Assembly (NCBI GenBank): GCA_009731375.1
Contig: BJOX01000116.1
Location: 128,328 to 192,327, forward strand
DNA from: Paulinella micropora
Lineage: Eukaryota > Cercozoa > Imbricatea > Euglyphida
Reading direction: 5' to 3'
Length of the DNA: 64,000 nucleotides
Shown: piece by piece, positions 51,693 through 60,868 of the stretch
Numbering within the stretch: position 1 is the first letter of the stretch
Layout of the letters: each line of letters begins with the position of its first letter
Position numbers and translations under genes: made by a program
The notes under the pieces: model-generated
Told to the model about the DNA's origin: nothing
Seen by the model: the letters and a program-made list of their open reading frames with translations, nothing else
Databases searched by the model: none

Positions 51693-52205
51693 ATGCCGAG
51701 AGGTAATAGAGAGATTGCCATAAAGAACCTTGAAAAAGCGACTGTAATGAAGAAACAGTATGCGAGGCAGAGAAAGATTGAGAGGGCGAGGGAATTACTA
51801 GCGGAGGAAGAGGCTAAAAATGTGAAAGAAATGACCAATGACAAAAAGATGGACCACATTACTAAAAAGCAGTTGGCTAAGGATATGATTGATGGAAGAG
51901 ATGGTGAGGTAAGTGAGGAAATCAGCTCGGATGAAGAGGTAGAGCACGATTTCGTAGATATCGTTGCCCAACGGGTTGCGGGTATGAAACTTAAAGCCAA
52001 ACAGAAGAAGGCGAAGAAAGTGGTAAAAAAGAAATTGCCTGAATTAGAAGAGAGCGAGAGTGAGAGCGAGGAAAGCGAGGAAGAGGAACAGCCTAAGAAG
52101 GGTAAAGGTAAGAAATCAAGCATATCAGTTAATGTTTATAACCAACAACCAGAGAAAACAAAAAAAGAAAATAATGATACATCTAAAATATTTTTGAAGT
52201 TCTAA
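51693..52205 (+). CDS. Charged coiled-coil protein
   Basis: The ATG at 51693 (MPRGNREIAIKNLEKATVMK) gives about 170 residues: a basic N-terminus, a heptad-rich helix, Lys-rich and Glu/Ser-rich blocks (ESESESEESEEEE) and a Lys-rich tail. It diverges from the fibre gene start at 51630 with 62 bases between. It has no recognised domain. Highly charged proteins of this kind often bind nucleic acid or act as scaffolds. Confidence 0.55.
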   Translation: MPRGNREIAIKNLEKATVMKKQYARQRKIERARELLAEEEAKNVKEMTNDKKMDHITKKQLAKDMIDGRDGEVSEEISSDEEVEHDFVDIVAQRVAGMKLKAKQKKAKKVVKKKLPELEESESESEESEEEEQPKKGKGKKSSISVNVYNQQPEKTKKENNDTSKIFLKF

Positions 52206-52255
52206 TATATGAACCTTCACCAAAAACTTGGAGGTGCGGAGGCGAAGTCTCTGCG

Positions 52256-52513
52256 ATGAGTGAACTTAAGAACTTACCATTAGATGTTCGTTTACACATT
52301 ATGGACTACCTATATAATCATCGTATGTATGACTTCACTAGTGGCTATGTGTGTGGATTAACTCTGTGTTTAGCGAACCGACAGATTACAGCAATTGATG
52401 ATACATTTGACTGATTTTATACTTATGAGTTTTGTTCTAATTATTTTTTTGAACTAGAAAAAAAAGAAAGAGCAATATATAAGGATAAAGCATTAGGTGT
52501 TATTAAGTATTAG
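52256..52513 (+). CDS. F-box-like small protein with in-frame TGA
   Basis: The ATG at 52256 begins MSELKNLPLDVRLHIMDYLY, which matches the start of an F-box (L-P-x-D-V/L-x-x-x-I-x-x-x-L). After 52 codons a TGA (52412-52414) intervenes, and the same frame continues with FYTYEFCSNYFFELEKKERA to a TAG at 52511-52513, directly against the integrase ATG. F-box proteins recruit substrates to SCF ubiquitin ligases. The short length and the stop leave this tentative. Confidence 0.4.
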
Positions 52514-53455
52514 ATGGCGATGGACGACGAATTACAAGAACTAAAAGAGCAACAGGCATTAGAACTACATTGTCAGAAAAAACAAAGTAAGAAATGGAAT
52601 ACGATATGGGCTGATAAACCGTTGAAACAAGTGTTTGTAGATTTGGCGGATATGTCTAAGTTAAAAGATAAACCAGGTAATAAAAAATATGCCTTTATGT
52701 TGGTTTGGATTGACACTAATAGTAGATTCTTAGAAGTTAGACCGCTGAAAAATAAAACTGCGAATGAAGTATATACTTGTTTAAAATCTATTCCATATAT
52801 TCCAGAAATCATTACAACAGACAGCGGAGGAGAATACAAAGGAGCAGTTAATAAATATTTGGATGAACATAACATTGAACACAGAACAGTTGAAGTAGGA
52901 GACCACAAAGCACTCGCAATAGTTGATAGAGTCATTAGAACTATTAGAAGGTGGCTTGACATACTATTTGAAACTAATGGGAACTTTGACTGGGTCTCAT
53001 ACATTGATGATATGGTCAAAGCTTACAATAATAGTTTTCATCCAACAATCAAAGCTAGACCAATTGATGTATTGAATGGAAAAGCTACTAATAAACAAAA
53101 AATTGAAAGAGATGAAAGTATTAACGAATTTGAACCAGGCGATAAGGTAAGACGAGAAGTTCAACGAAATCTATTTTCAAAAGGCGGACGAACTTGGTCA
53201 AAGCAGATATATACGGTTTTGGGTAGAAATGGATTTAAGATTGTGCTATCAAATAAAGAACTAGTTAGCCCCCGTGAGTTATTAAAGACTAAGTTTGAAA
53301 AGCCAGTTGATGATGAAAACCAAATTAACGAACAAGTTCAAGAGATAACGAAGGAGAAGAAAATAAAGCAACAGTTAAAAAAAGAATACATACAACTAGA
53401 AAACATAATTGAAACCAAACGACACAAAAAGAAAAAGGTAATTTTTGATTTATGA
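52514..53455 (+). CDS. Retroviral-type (rve) integrase
   Basis: 313 residues, fully open. The catalytic core follows the D,D,35-x pattern: D43 in QVFVDLADMSKL, D103 in IITTDSGGEYKG and, where the family normally has Glu, D138 in ALAIVDRVIRTIRRW. A C-terminal SH3-like part (KVRREVQRNLF ... YTVLGRNGFKIVLSN) and a basic tail follow. Integrases of this type insert Polinton DNA into the host genome. The last codons lie inside the right terminal inverted repeat. The D at the third position may be a tolerated variant or an inactivating change. The gene follows the F-box-like frame without a gap. Confidence 0.8.
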   Translation: MAMDDELQELKEQQALELHCQKKQSKKWNTIWADKPLKQVFVDLADMSKLKDKPGNKKYAFMLVWIDTNSRFLEVRPLKNKTANEVYTCLKSIPYIPEIITTDSGGEYKGAVNKYLDEHNIEHRTVEVGDHKALAIVDRVIRTIRRWLDILFETNGNFDWVSYIDDMVKAYNNSFHPTIKARPIDVLNGKATNKQKIERDESINEFEPGDKVRREVQRNLFSKGGRTWSKQIYTVLGRNGFKIVLSNKELVSPRELLKTKFEKPVDDENQINEQVQEITKEKKIKQQLKKEYIQLENIIETKRHKKKKVIFDL

Positions 53456-53710
53456 GTATTTTTATTTTGGGGACCAATCTTTGTCGTAAAGTGCGGACGA
53501 TTTTGCCGTTTTGTTAGCCAAACACTCTGCGGTAGGGCGGTACCATTTTACCGCATTACCTCAAAAAATAATATGTAAAAACGGGGGATTTATGTTGTCA
53601 TCGCCCTTATATGAACGAATATGGCAAAAATGGCAAACGATAGCAAAATTAAAAAGGGCGGGGGCGGGGGAGGCTTGTACTCACCCCCCCCCGTCCCTCC
53701 TCGTTTTTTC
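53406..53710 (-). repeat. Right terminal inverted repeat
   Basis: Reverse complement of the left repeat (33607-33901). It includes the last 16 codons of integrase, the GGTACCATTTTACCGCATTA segment and a G/C-rich outer part. A short G run on both outer sides may be all that remains of a target duplication. Confidence 0.9.
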
Positions 53711-55503
53711 GGGGGTACGCGTACGGTAAAAAGACTTGGTAAACTATTCGGACCCTGTTGCAGAAAGTCACCCCCTCTAGATGCTGGCGCTGCGTGGGGA
53801 CTTTCTAGACTTTATATCTTCCGGACTGCCAGATCCATGTACGCAGAGCATTTAAAATTTGGCTGGCGATGCAAACCCAACCAAGAAGCAAAGAGTGGAG
53901 GTCAAACCTGAAGTTTCGAATTATGATCATGAGGAAAAAACATATATTGTTAGTACCGATCGCGATGATCACTCTCAAAGTTAGTTCCTTTCCTCAAACT
54001 GTTTCACTGAATTGATTGGTCACGCCATATGCGCATTGTAAGGTGGTTTTCTAGTAAATTATAATTACTAGGTAAAGTCATATGGAAAATCTAGTGAGAA
54101 AGCAAATTAAACAGCAACATGTTAAACTAGGAATCACAACAGCACAAAACAGGTTTGGACAATGTGAAACATGAAATTTAAACATAGAAAATACAGGAAA
54201 AATTATTTATGCATAAAGCACACATTGAGAAAAGTCAAAAATAAATTTGAACATGATTAGCACACAACCTTCCCGACAGTAAATGCTCCGGAAGCAGGTT
54301 TTGTAACAAAAAAACAACTAAACAAAATGTACAAAATGTTAATTTAATCAAAATCAACTTAATCAGTTTTATGTATAAATCGTAAAGTGTTGAAAAACAC
54401 ATATATTTTCACCACTTACTTCTTGATCTGCGATGTACCTGCAATCTTTTGAAACATTTGCTAATTCATGTGGCATGTTTCGTTGCAAAAAAAAACATTC
54501 GGTGTGATAACAATCTTTGAAAGCACAGCAATCGAGTGTCTCATCGTAGCAACCGACCGAGCAGGGCTGTTTAATTTGTTTGATGCAACACCGGATGAAG
54601 ACGACGCAGCGGATGGTTCATGAAGAAGATGATTATCTATCTCACAGCTCACGACACCTCCAAGCTGGAGGTCAACCTCACCTTTGCAAGTAAAACAGCT
54701 TGAAACGCTGGAGCTCTCCGAGCTTGCGCCAACTGATCCTTTTTCCTCTAGCTGTTTTTCAACTTCACCGGAGTCAAAATATTCCTTTTATTCTCATTCT
54801 TCCTCTTCTTTCTCTGTTAGACATATTAATATATTAATTAGGTTAGACAGTACGGCCCTGCATATGTAATGTGTGTAGTAAGAGCCATTACTTGTGTCAG
54901 GTCTAACCTGTACCAGCTCTTTGTCTTGGCGCGTTCTTCTAATGGTGACGGTAAATACTACGGTACCCCGGGCTCGGGACGGTCAAAAAAAAGTTTTTGG
55001 AGCCCGGAAATCCATCGCAACGCGCGGTGAATTCGTTTCTCGGACTGCTCAATAAATCCAAAAAGTTTTTGGAGCCCGGAAATCCATCGCAACGCACGGT
55101 GAATTCGTTTCTCGGACTGCTCAATAAAGTTTAATCTGCAAACGATAACATTAACTACTTAGCTTTGAAGGTAGTCTAACAGGTTATGAAGCCTTGAAGC
55201 GTGAACGTAGCGTCTGATAGACTTTATTCACTAATTGTTTTTTTCAGCGTTTTTTGTGGTGTGTGGAAGGCTACCACAGAACAAACGAACTGGTGAAATT
55301 CAGAAGGCTGTCACCAAAATAGGTGAACTGCTGGACGTGCGGAAGGATGCTAACAAACACTTGGGGTGGAACGTGCGGAAGGCTGCCACCTATTTTTAAT
55401 CACATCGTTCATTACGAACAAACAAATCTCAATCCAGCTTCACTAGCAATAGTGAGAGTAATTTTGGTAGTTGAGGTTACCTTCCGCCCTTTGCTACGCT
55501 AAT
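53711..55503. other. No gene; contains a 72-bp direct repeat
   Basis: AT-rich spacer. Two copies of a 72-base unit (54991-55062 and 55063-55130) share AGTTTTTGGAGCCCGGAAAT and end in TGCTCAATAAA. They might belong to a 5' LTR or leader of the copia-like element that starts at 55504, but I could not define LTR ends. Confidence 0.45.
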
Positions 55504-55665
55504 ATGACATCTCATAACTCTGACCTAGTCAAAATGAGACTGGAAACACCTAAGTATGATCATGGGAAAGAATGGAAGCTGTGGAAATACACCTTTATAT
55601 CAATAATAGGTGTCACGCAAATCCTATCTTTGATACAGGGGTTTCCAGACTCATACCGTAGCTAA
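55504..55665 (+). pseudogene. Copia gag N-terminal fragment
   Basis: The ATG at 55504 leads to YDHGKEWKLWKYTFISIIG, the usual L-x-G/x-N-x-x-x-W-x-x-x-x-x gag start. The frame stops after 53 codons. A later segment (about 55850-55910, DWEEQAQTAICIKI) belongs to the same domain in another frame. Confidence 0.55.
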
Positions 55666-56068
55666 ATCACTGAATGTTTACGTTCCTTCTGACTCCCCTA
55701 TCAACGCTCCCTTTCAGTCACCTAGAGGAAAGAAAGAAGAAGGAGAGGAAGAAGAAGGAACAGGCGTGCAAGAAGAAGTAGAAACTAAGGTCAAGAAAGA
55801 GGAGGACGAGATGCATCAGCTGAACCCATGCATACAGAACTAAAATCAGAGATGCCAATGGCGACTGGGAGGAACAAGCACAAACCGCTATTTGCATTAA
55901 GATTTAATGATTAGTATTATGAGTAACAGAAGAAAGAAAAGAAAGTAAGATTGAATCGACTCCTCTACGCTTTCTTACTTCAGTCTTGTGCTCATGACAG
56001 GAAGGTGATAGCTATTATGAGACAAGGGGAAACCGATGGGGTAGCCTGCTTCTTGGCCCTCAAAAAAA

Positions 56069-56410
56069 TTATAGAGGGCTTGACTCATAAAGTTTGAAGA
56101 GGATGCGTAGCTTACCTTGAGAGACGTGATCTTGAGCAAGTTGCTCCATGATCTTTAAGAAATCATCTAGGTTAGGTCTTTGCTCAGGGAGTAAGGCTTG
56201 CCATGTATTTTGATGGTACCTCTTGAAAGATTGCATGTGCTTAAGTTTCCTCATGATCATATCTGTTTTCATGATCTCAGGAATCACGCCCATCAACTTC
56301 TCCTGCTTTTTCAAGAGGGTAGTATAGTTAGCTAACCAAGCACTTACCTCACTGGGGTCCTTTGTGTAAGAGTGATAGACTGCTTCTCCGGAAGCTCTAA
56401 GTCTGTTCCT
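56069..56410 (-). pseudogene. Gag middle domain in inverted orientation
   Basis: On the minus strand a frame reads TKDPSEVSAWLANYTTLLKK, then FKRYHQNTWQALLPEQRPNL and DDFLKIMEQLAQDHV. This is the helical gag region that normally lies between the N-terminal part and the zinc knuckle, both of which are on the plus strand here. A local inversion of about 340 bases is the simplest explanation. Confidence 0.55.
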
Positions 56411-56715
56411 ATCACTATCAATCTGGTAGGGACAACTAAGAGTAAAACGAACACCAAGCTGACTCAGACAGGAGCTAGTACTCAGGGAGGGGGAGAGGAA
56501 GGCTTGTGTTGGAACTGCCTCTCCCCCGACCATAGGATTGCTTACTGTCTTGTCAAACGTCAACTTACTGACTGCCCTAAAGATGGACATGGTCCATTAA
56601 AGTGTCCTATTAGAAGAAGAGCTAGGGTGTCTGATAAATGACATGTGAGAGAGAAGAATAAGGACAAGCAGTCTGAAAAGACAGACAGACAGGACAAGAC
56701 AGAGGAGGCAAGAAT

Positions 56716-56746
<31 letters not shown>

Positions 56747-57315
56747 AAGAAGAAGAAGAAGAAGAAGAAGAAGAAGAAGAAGAAGGGGAGCAGCAAGGAG
56801 AAAAGAAAGCTGAAAGCATATGATTTTATTAAGAAGAAGAAGATGATAAGTTTGAATGCTGAATACCCTAGTTCCTCTTCCTCTTCTTCCTGCTCAGAGA
56901 GTGACGAAGAAGAAGACTCAAGTATGCCTGATAACCTTGAGCCTTCTTCTGAGTCAGACCCAGAGTCAGGGGATGAGGGTGAGGTGGGGTGCATCCATCA
57001 TATGGCTATAATGATGAGAAGAGAGGGAGAGGAAGAAGAGGGAGAGAACGAGACACACGACCCCCCCCCCCCCCCCCCCCCCACCCCCCNNNNNNNNNNC
57101 CCCTCTCATCTACACCACACACACCGCTTTTGCCACACACATTTGTGCCACCTGATGCAGTAGATAGAGGTGAGGGTGAGCAAGAGAGGAGTGTGCGAGG
57201 GGGGGATAAGAACAAGAATGCATCATCTATTCAAAACGCCTCCACACCCACTCACCCAACTATCCCACCCCTTCATGAGAATACGTTTTTAACCTCCCTT
57301 CCTCTTAACTAAATC
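56411..57315 (+). pseudogene. Gag zinc-knuckle and Lys-rich tail
   Basis: EEGLCWNCLSPDHRIAYC is a CX2CX4HX4C knuckle, and a partial second one (CPKDGHGPLKC) follows. A TGA ends this frame at 56639-56641. The next frame contains a long AGA repeat (56718-56786) that reads as poly-Lys and then an acidic Ser/Glu-rich stretch up to a poly-C gap (57061-57099). Confidence 0.55.
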
Positions 57316-57380
57316 ATACAATTGGAAGAGATCTGGGCACTCAGACGTGCCAGGGCAGGTTACGTAAATTTAAAATACTC

Positions 57381-58549
57381 GTGAAAGGGCTGTACCCCAT
57401 ACACATTCGTGAGGTAGGTGGCACACCCCTCAACCTCCACGGTAAACCGGTACGCAATGATAGTTGTCATGTCGCTAGTAGTAAACAGTGTGAGGCAACA
57501 GTGCCTGACACGGGTGTCCGGTGCTCGTGGAGTTTGGGGGCAGCGAGAAAAGGGACAAGAGGTGGGGCGTGTGCTGCTAGAATAGTAGATCATGACTTCT
57601 GTGCAAAGCACCTTGAACAAGAGAGAAAGAGGGAGGAGATATTAGCCAAGTACAGGGAGAAATTGAACCTAGGTCTCCTACCCCCTTACGACGCTCTCAG
57701 GATTGAACATACTATCTTATTGACCAAATCTCACTTTGGAGACAACACACAGTGACTCGTCATTCATCCTTTTCCACCTCACTCACCACTACTACCACTA
57801 CACCTACTACTACTACCCAGAACGTACGTAGAGGAGGAATAGGAGTAGGGGGAGTAAGAGGAGTAGGTGAAGGGATAGGACAGTCTGTACCTCTTCTATC
57901 TGCACTGCCCACATCTCAAGCACTGCCCACATCTCAAGCACAACCCACATCGCAAGCACAGCCTTTAAGCATGTTGTCAGAACCTCACGTACCACCTATT
58001 ACATCTGTAACGTTGGCGTTGTTAACTCACGCACATCCTGTGTCTTGTGTTGTGTCTGTCCCACCTGAAGGAGAGCCGGGAGAAACCCCAAACAACCAAC
58101 CAACCGTTCGTACAACCTCTGAACAGGGGAAAGTAGGGACGGTAGAGGGTAAGCAAGTGTTGGGCAGTGGGGGACTTCCTCCTATCGAAGAGTTGCAAAG
58201 ACTTCTCAATGCTCTCACTCAAGGGTTTGAGAATAGGACAGTGAAAGATGGACAGATCGTAACTAGGAGTGGGGAATACGATGATTTTTATATAGAAGTG
58301 TATTATGCTATACACGACTGTATAATAACTATTGCCACCAAGCACGACAACCCATTTGCACGTGGCATTGTCTCTTCTTTTCCTTATATGTTAAAAGAGA
58401 TAGAGGAGCTTGAAGCTGTGTTGGGGGGTAAGACGCCACCGGAAGAGGATGAGAAACAGATAGTTCTCAGACCGACATTACCATCAACACTCAAAGCACA
58501 CACACTGCAACACAAGAAAACTCACGTGCCGAATGTGCTATTATGTTGA
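57381..58549 (+). CDS. Gag-pro linker frames of the copia-like element
   Basis: The first frame (57381-57755) contains QCEATVPDTGVRCSW and DHDFCAKHLEQ, a C-x8-C ... C-x2-H zinc-binding pattern. The second (57752-58549) overlaps its stop by four bases (a shift) and is Thr/Ser/Pro-rich, then helical (IEELQRLLNALTQGFENRT). They likely encode the region between nucleocapsid and protease. No enzyme motif is visible. The four-base overlap could be a programmed frameshift or a simple error. Confidence 0.45.
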
Positions 58550-58998
58550 TGGGGAACGAAACAGACAGCGACACCAAAACCAACAGTATTGTGTGGGCAG
58601 ACGACAGTGGCGCGAGTGAAACACAGTCTCCCGACAAAGCCACATTTGTTAAACTCGTGAATGCCCCACAGAAGTTTAGGATTGCGAAAGGGAGTATTCG
58701 GACTGAGTATAAGGGTAAGGTCCAAATGAACCTCTCTGGTGCTTACGGGGATGAAATCTGTGTCTTTGACTCACACACCACCTACAACCCACATTTGAAA
58801 TGTGGGTTAGTCGTGACTTCGGCATGGGTGCGAAAAGGGTTTGCTGTAGTGCTCCAAAATAACCAAGTTATCGTTCTAGACAAACCTATCCGGATTGAGG
58901 AGAAACAGATATTAGCCAGGGGGAGAGCTCTACCTAACAACCTCACGGTTTTTGACGCCCCAGGGATTAAACCACTTAACCCCAATGAGTGGTATTAA
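58543..58998 (+). CDS. Copia-type aspartic protease
   Basis: 151 residues with the active-site motif VWADDSGASE (D-S-G-A), a flap-like IAKGSIRTEYKGKVQMNLSG and the hydrophobic helix region HLKCGLVVTSAWVRKGFAVV. The order matches copia protease, which works as a dimer to process the Gag-Pol polyprotein. The first methionine overlaps the end of the preceding frame by 7 bases. Confidence 0.6.
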   Translation: MLMGNETDSDTKTNSIVWADDSGASETQSPDKATFVKLVNAPQKFRIAKGSIRTEYKGKVQMNLSGAYGDEICVFDSHTTYNPHLKCGLVVTSAWVRKGFAVVLQNNQVIVLDKPIRIEEKQILARGRALPNNLTVFDAPGIKPLNPNEWY

Positions 58999-59293
58999 CC
59001 CACTACACAGTCTGCCCTCAACACGGAACGACCACTCAACCTACCCCTCCTCCTGAAACAAGTGAGGTTCCCGAGTCTGATGATTCATCGGACTCGGGGG
59101 TACAAGCTTGACAACTGTCCTCTCACCTTTCTCAAAAATCCAACCTACCTGTATACCATATACCATGACATAATACTGTTCTTCGTCTCCTTGTATATGT
59201 GGTTGGCAATGTGATATGTCTCGTACTTACATGCCTTATTCTACTGAGATTGACACAGAGAGAGGTGAGAGAGCAAAACAGTAGGATGATAAG

Positions 59294-60352
59294 ATGTTTT
59301 GCCCTGTTGTCCGTCCCCAATACCATGAAAACATACACGCCACCGTATTTCACTGCATGTGTAAACAGAGAGGGGTAAAAGCCATGGAAAGAATAGCTAA
59401 GTATATGGGAGTAAAGATAGTGGGGAAAGAGTGGAGAGAACGTATAATGAAGTGTGAGTGGTGTTTGCGGAATAAAATCAAAAAGATACCACACTTCAAA
59501 AGGAACCATCATATCGTAGAACACCGACCCGGGATCCACATCTCCATGGATACCCAGGGTTGGTGGAATACGATATCATGGGACGGTAAGCGATATAAAT
59601 TTACCGTTAAGTGCTTAGCATCCAATTTTGAACTTGATTATTATTTGCGTCATAAGAATGAGTTCTTTCCTTGCTTTCTCAAGGCTACTGCTTTCTTTGA
59701 GAGACACGGGAAAGAAGGTTAAGTTCATTACTTGTGACCAGGAATACGGCAAGTATAAAGAGTTCAAAGATTGGGTGGACATAAATCAGCCGGTCTTTCT
59801 CGAGGCCCCGACGGGGGAGAAACAGGTTGTCGCTAAGGTAGAGAGGCCTCACCAAACAAATGGTGGGCCCGCCAGAGCTATCCTTAGCGACGCCGAACTC
59901 CCACCTTCTATGTGGGTGGAAGCAGAGAAAGCCGCGACGTACTTCGGCAATCTTTTACCTTTCGCTCATGGACCTTTTAAAAGGAAATCCCCTATGAGGT
60001 CATCCACAAACGTAAACCCATGCTACACCACCTCAGACCTATAGGGTGCATGGCTTTTATGAAGGTGGATGCTAAGAGGGGAAAAGGCGAGAGGGGAAAG
60101 AGAGTAATATTTCTCGGGTACGAACGGAATACCGGATATTATCGGGTGTATGATCCAGTTGCAAGGAAAATACACGGTAATGTTCGTAATGTCGTGTTCG
60201 ATGTCTGGAAATTGGGGAAGAGGGAGGCATCTAAATCTCTAGCAGGGACAAACGCCTCTGAAGAGATGTTTTCGGTGAAATGGCATTTGCCCCCTCCCGA
60301 ACCCCAACGAACCTCGCAACACCCAGAAAGTCAAGGTAACGTTTCGGGGTAG
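59294..60352 (+). pseudogene. Copia integrase, two frameshifts
   Basis: The first frame (59294-59722) has the HHCC zinc part (NIHATVFH ... MKCEWCLRNK) and the first catalytic Asp (HISMDTQGWW). A shift near 59715 leads to the second Asp (KFITCDQEYGKYKEF) and the Glu (VVAKVERPHQTNGG), and then AELPPSMWVEAEKAATYFGN. A second shift near 59990 leads to the C-terminal LRPIGCMAFMKVD ... RVIFLGYERNTGYYRVYDP. All three catalytic residues are present, so the break is only in the frame. Confidence 0.75.
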
Positions 60353-60475
60353 GTCTCGGTAGAGGTATTTCCGACTGGGGGAGAAACTCTCCCAGCCGGG
60401 GATCTATCATCCGGATCGACCCCACACAAGGCGCCCCCCAGTGACTCCAACACAAGGAACGGCGATACTAGGGCA

Positions 60476-60868
60476 GTGGAAGTCAGGGAAGACAGATCTG
60501 ACCCACCACCCATTGTACCTCCAACCCTAAAAGTTATGGCCTCTAAGCCCGGTGGGGATCAGGGGGAGGCGAAAGTCACGAAAAAGAAACATAATATCAA
60601 AGAGAGACGAGATTTGTCCGGGGTATATATGGAAATTCCGGCTAAAGCGTGGGGAGAGGGATGGGCAAAACAAACTTACGGGGATAATTGGCAAACTGCG
60701 GTTCGCAAAGGGACGGTTTCTGCACCCGCTGCCCCAGTTGTCCGTAAAACCAAACTTTTCCCGGGCCGGGCACATGCGGTCCTCTTTGATGACGGGGTTA
60801 CCGAAAAAGTGATTGATACGGAAATTCTCAAGCGGGGCGCGACTATATCATTCCTTTCCGCGTAAGGA
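60476..60868 (+). CDS. C-terminal domain after integrase, unknown
   Basis: 129 codons. The distal part reads AWGEGWAKQTYGDNW and GTVSAPAAPV, then AHAVLFDDGVTEKVID. The alternation W ... Y-G-x-x-W ... G-x-V ... V-x-F-D-D-G is reminiscent of small Tudor/SH3-like barrels, which is a weak impression. In a normal copia element reverse transcriptase would be expected here instead. Confidence 0.4.

Larger units (their letters stand above)
33607..53710. mobile_element. Maverick/Polinton or Polinton-like virus (about 20.1 kb)
   Basis: The element is bounded by terminal inverted repeats. It contains the full set that defines the group: family B DNA polymerase, rve integrase, double-jelly-roll major capsid protein, minor capsid protein, adenain-like protease and packaging ATPase. 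Replication genes occupy the left arm on the plus strand. A solid block of virion genes is on the minus strand (38.3-51.6 kb), and integrase is at the far right on the plus strand. It is AT-rich, unlike the GC-rich island. Because the virion genes are present, it could have formed particles as a virus or virophage-like agent of the host protist. Several genes carry stops or shifts. Possible target duplication is only a short G run, so the exact ends are uncertain by a few bases. Confidence 0.9.
55504..60868 (+). mobile_element. Copia-like retroelement, rearranged, no reverse transcriptase seen
   Basis: In order: gag N-terminus (55504), an inverted gag piece (56069-56410), a CCHC knuckle (about 56510), gag-linker frames with a Cys/His motif (57381-58549), an aspartic protease (58543), integrase (59294-60352) and a terminal domain (60476). 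Protease before integrase is the copia order. No reverse transcriptase or RNase H follows, and no LTR pair was found, so the element is truncated or scrambled. Confidence 0.7.

Noticed and set aside
33960-53455. Alternative genetic code in the viral element because of in-frame TAA and TGA
   Set aside because: TAA, TAG and TGA all end otherwise well-formed genes in the same element, so the internal stops are better explained as mutations or errors.
56645-57163. A poly-Lys protein as an independent gene
   Set aside because: The lysines come from an AGA microsatellite within the gag region.
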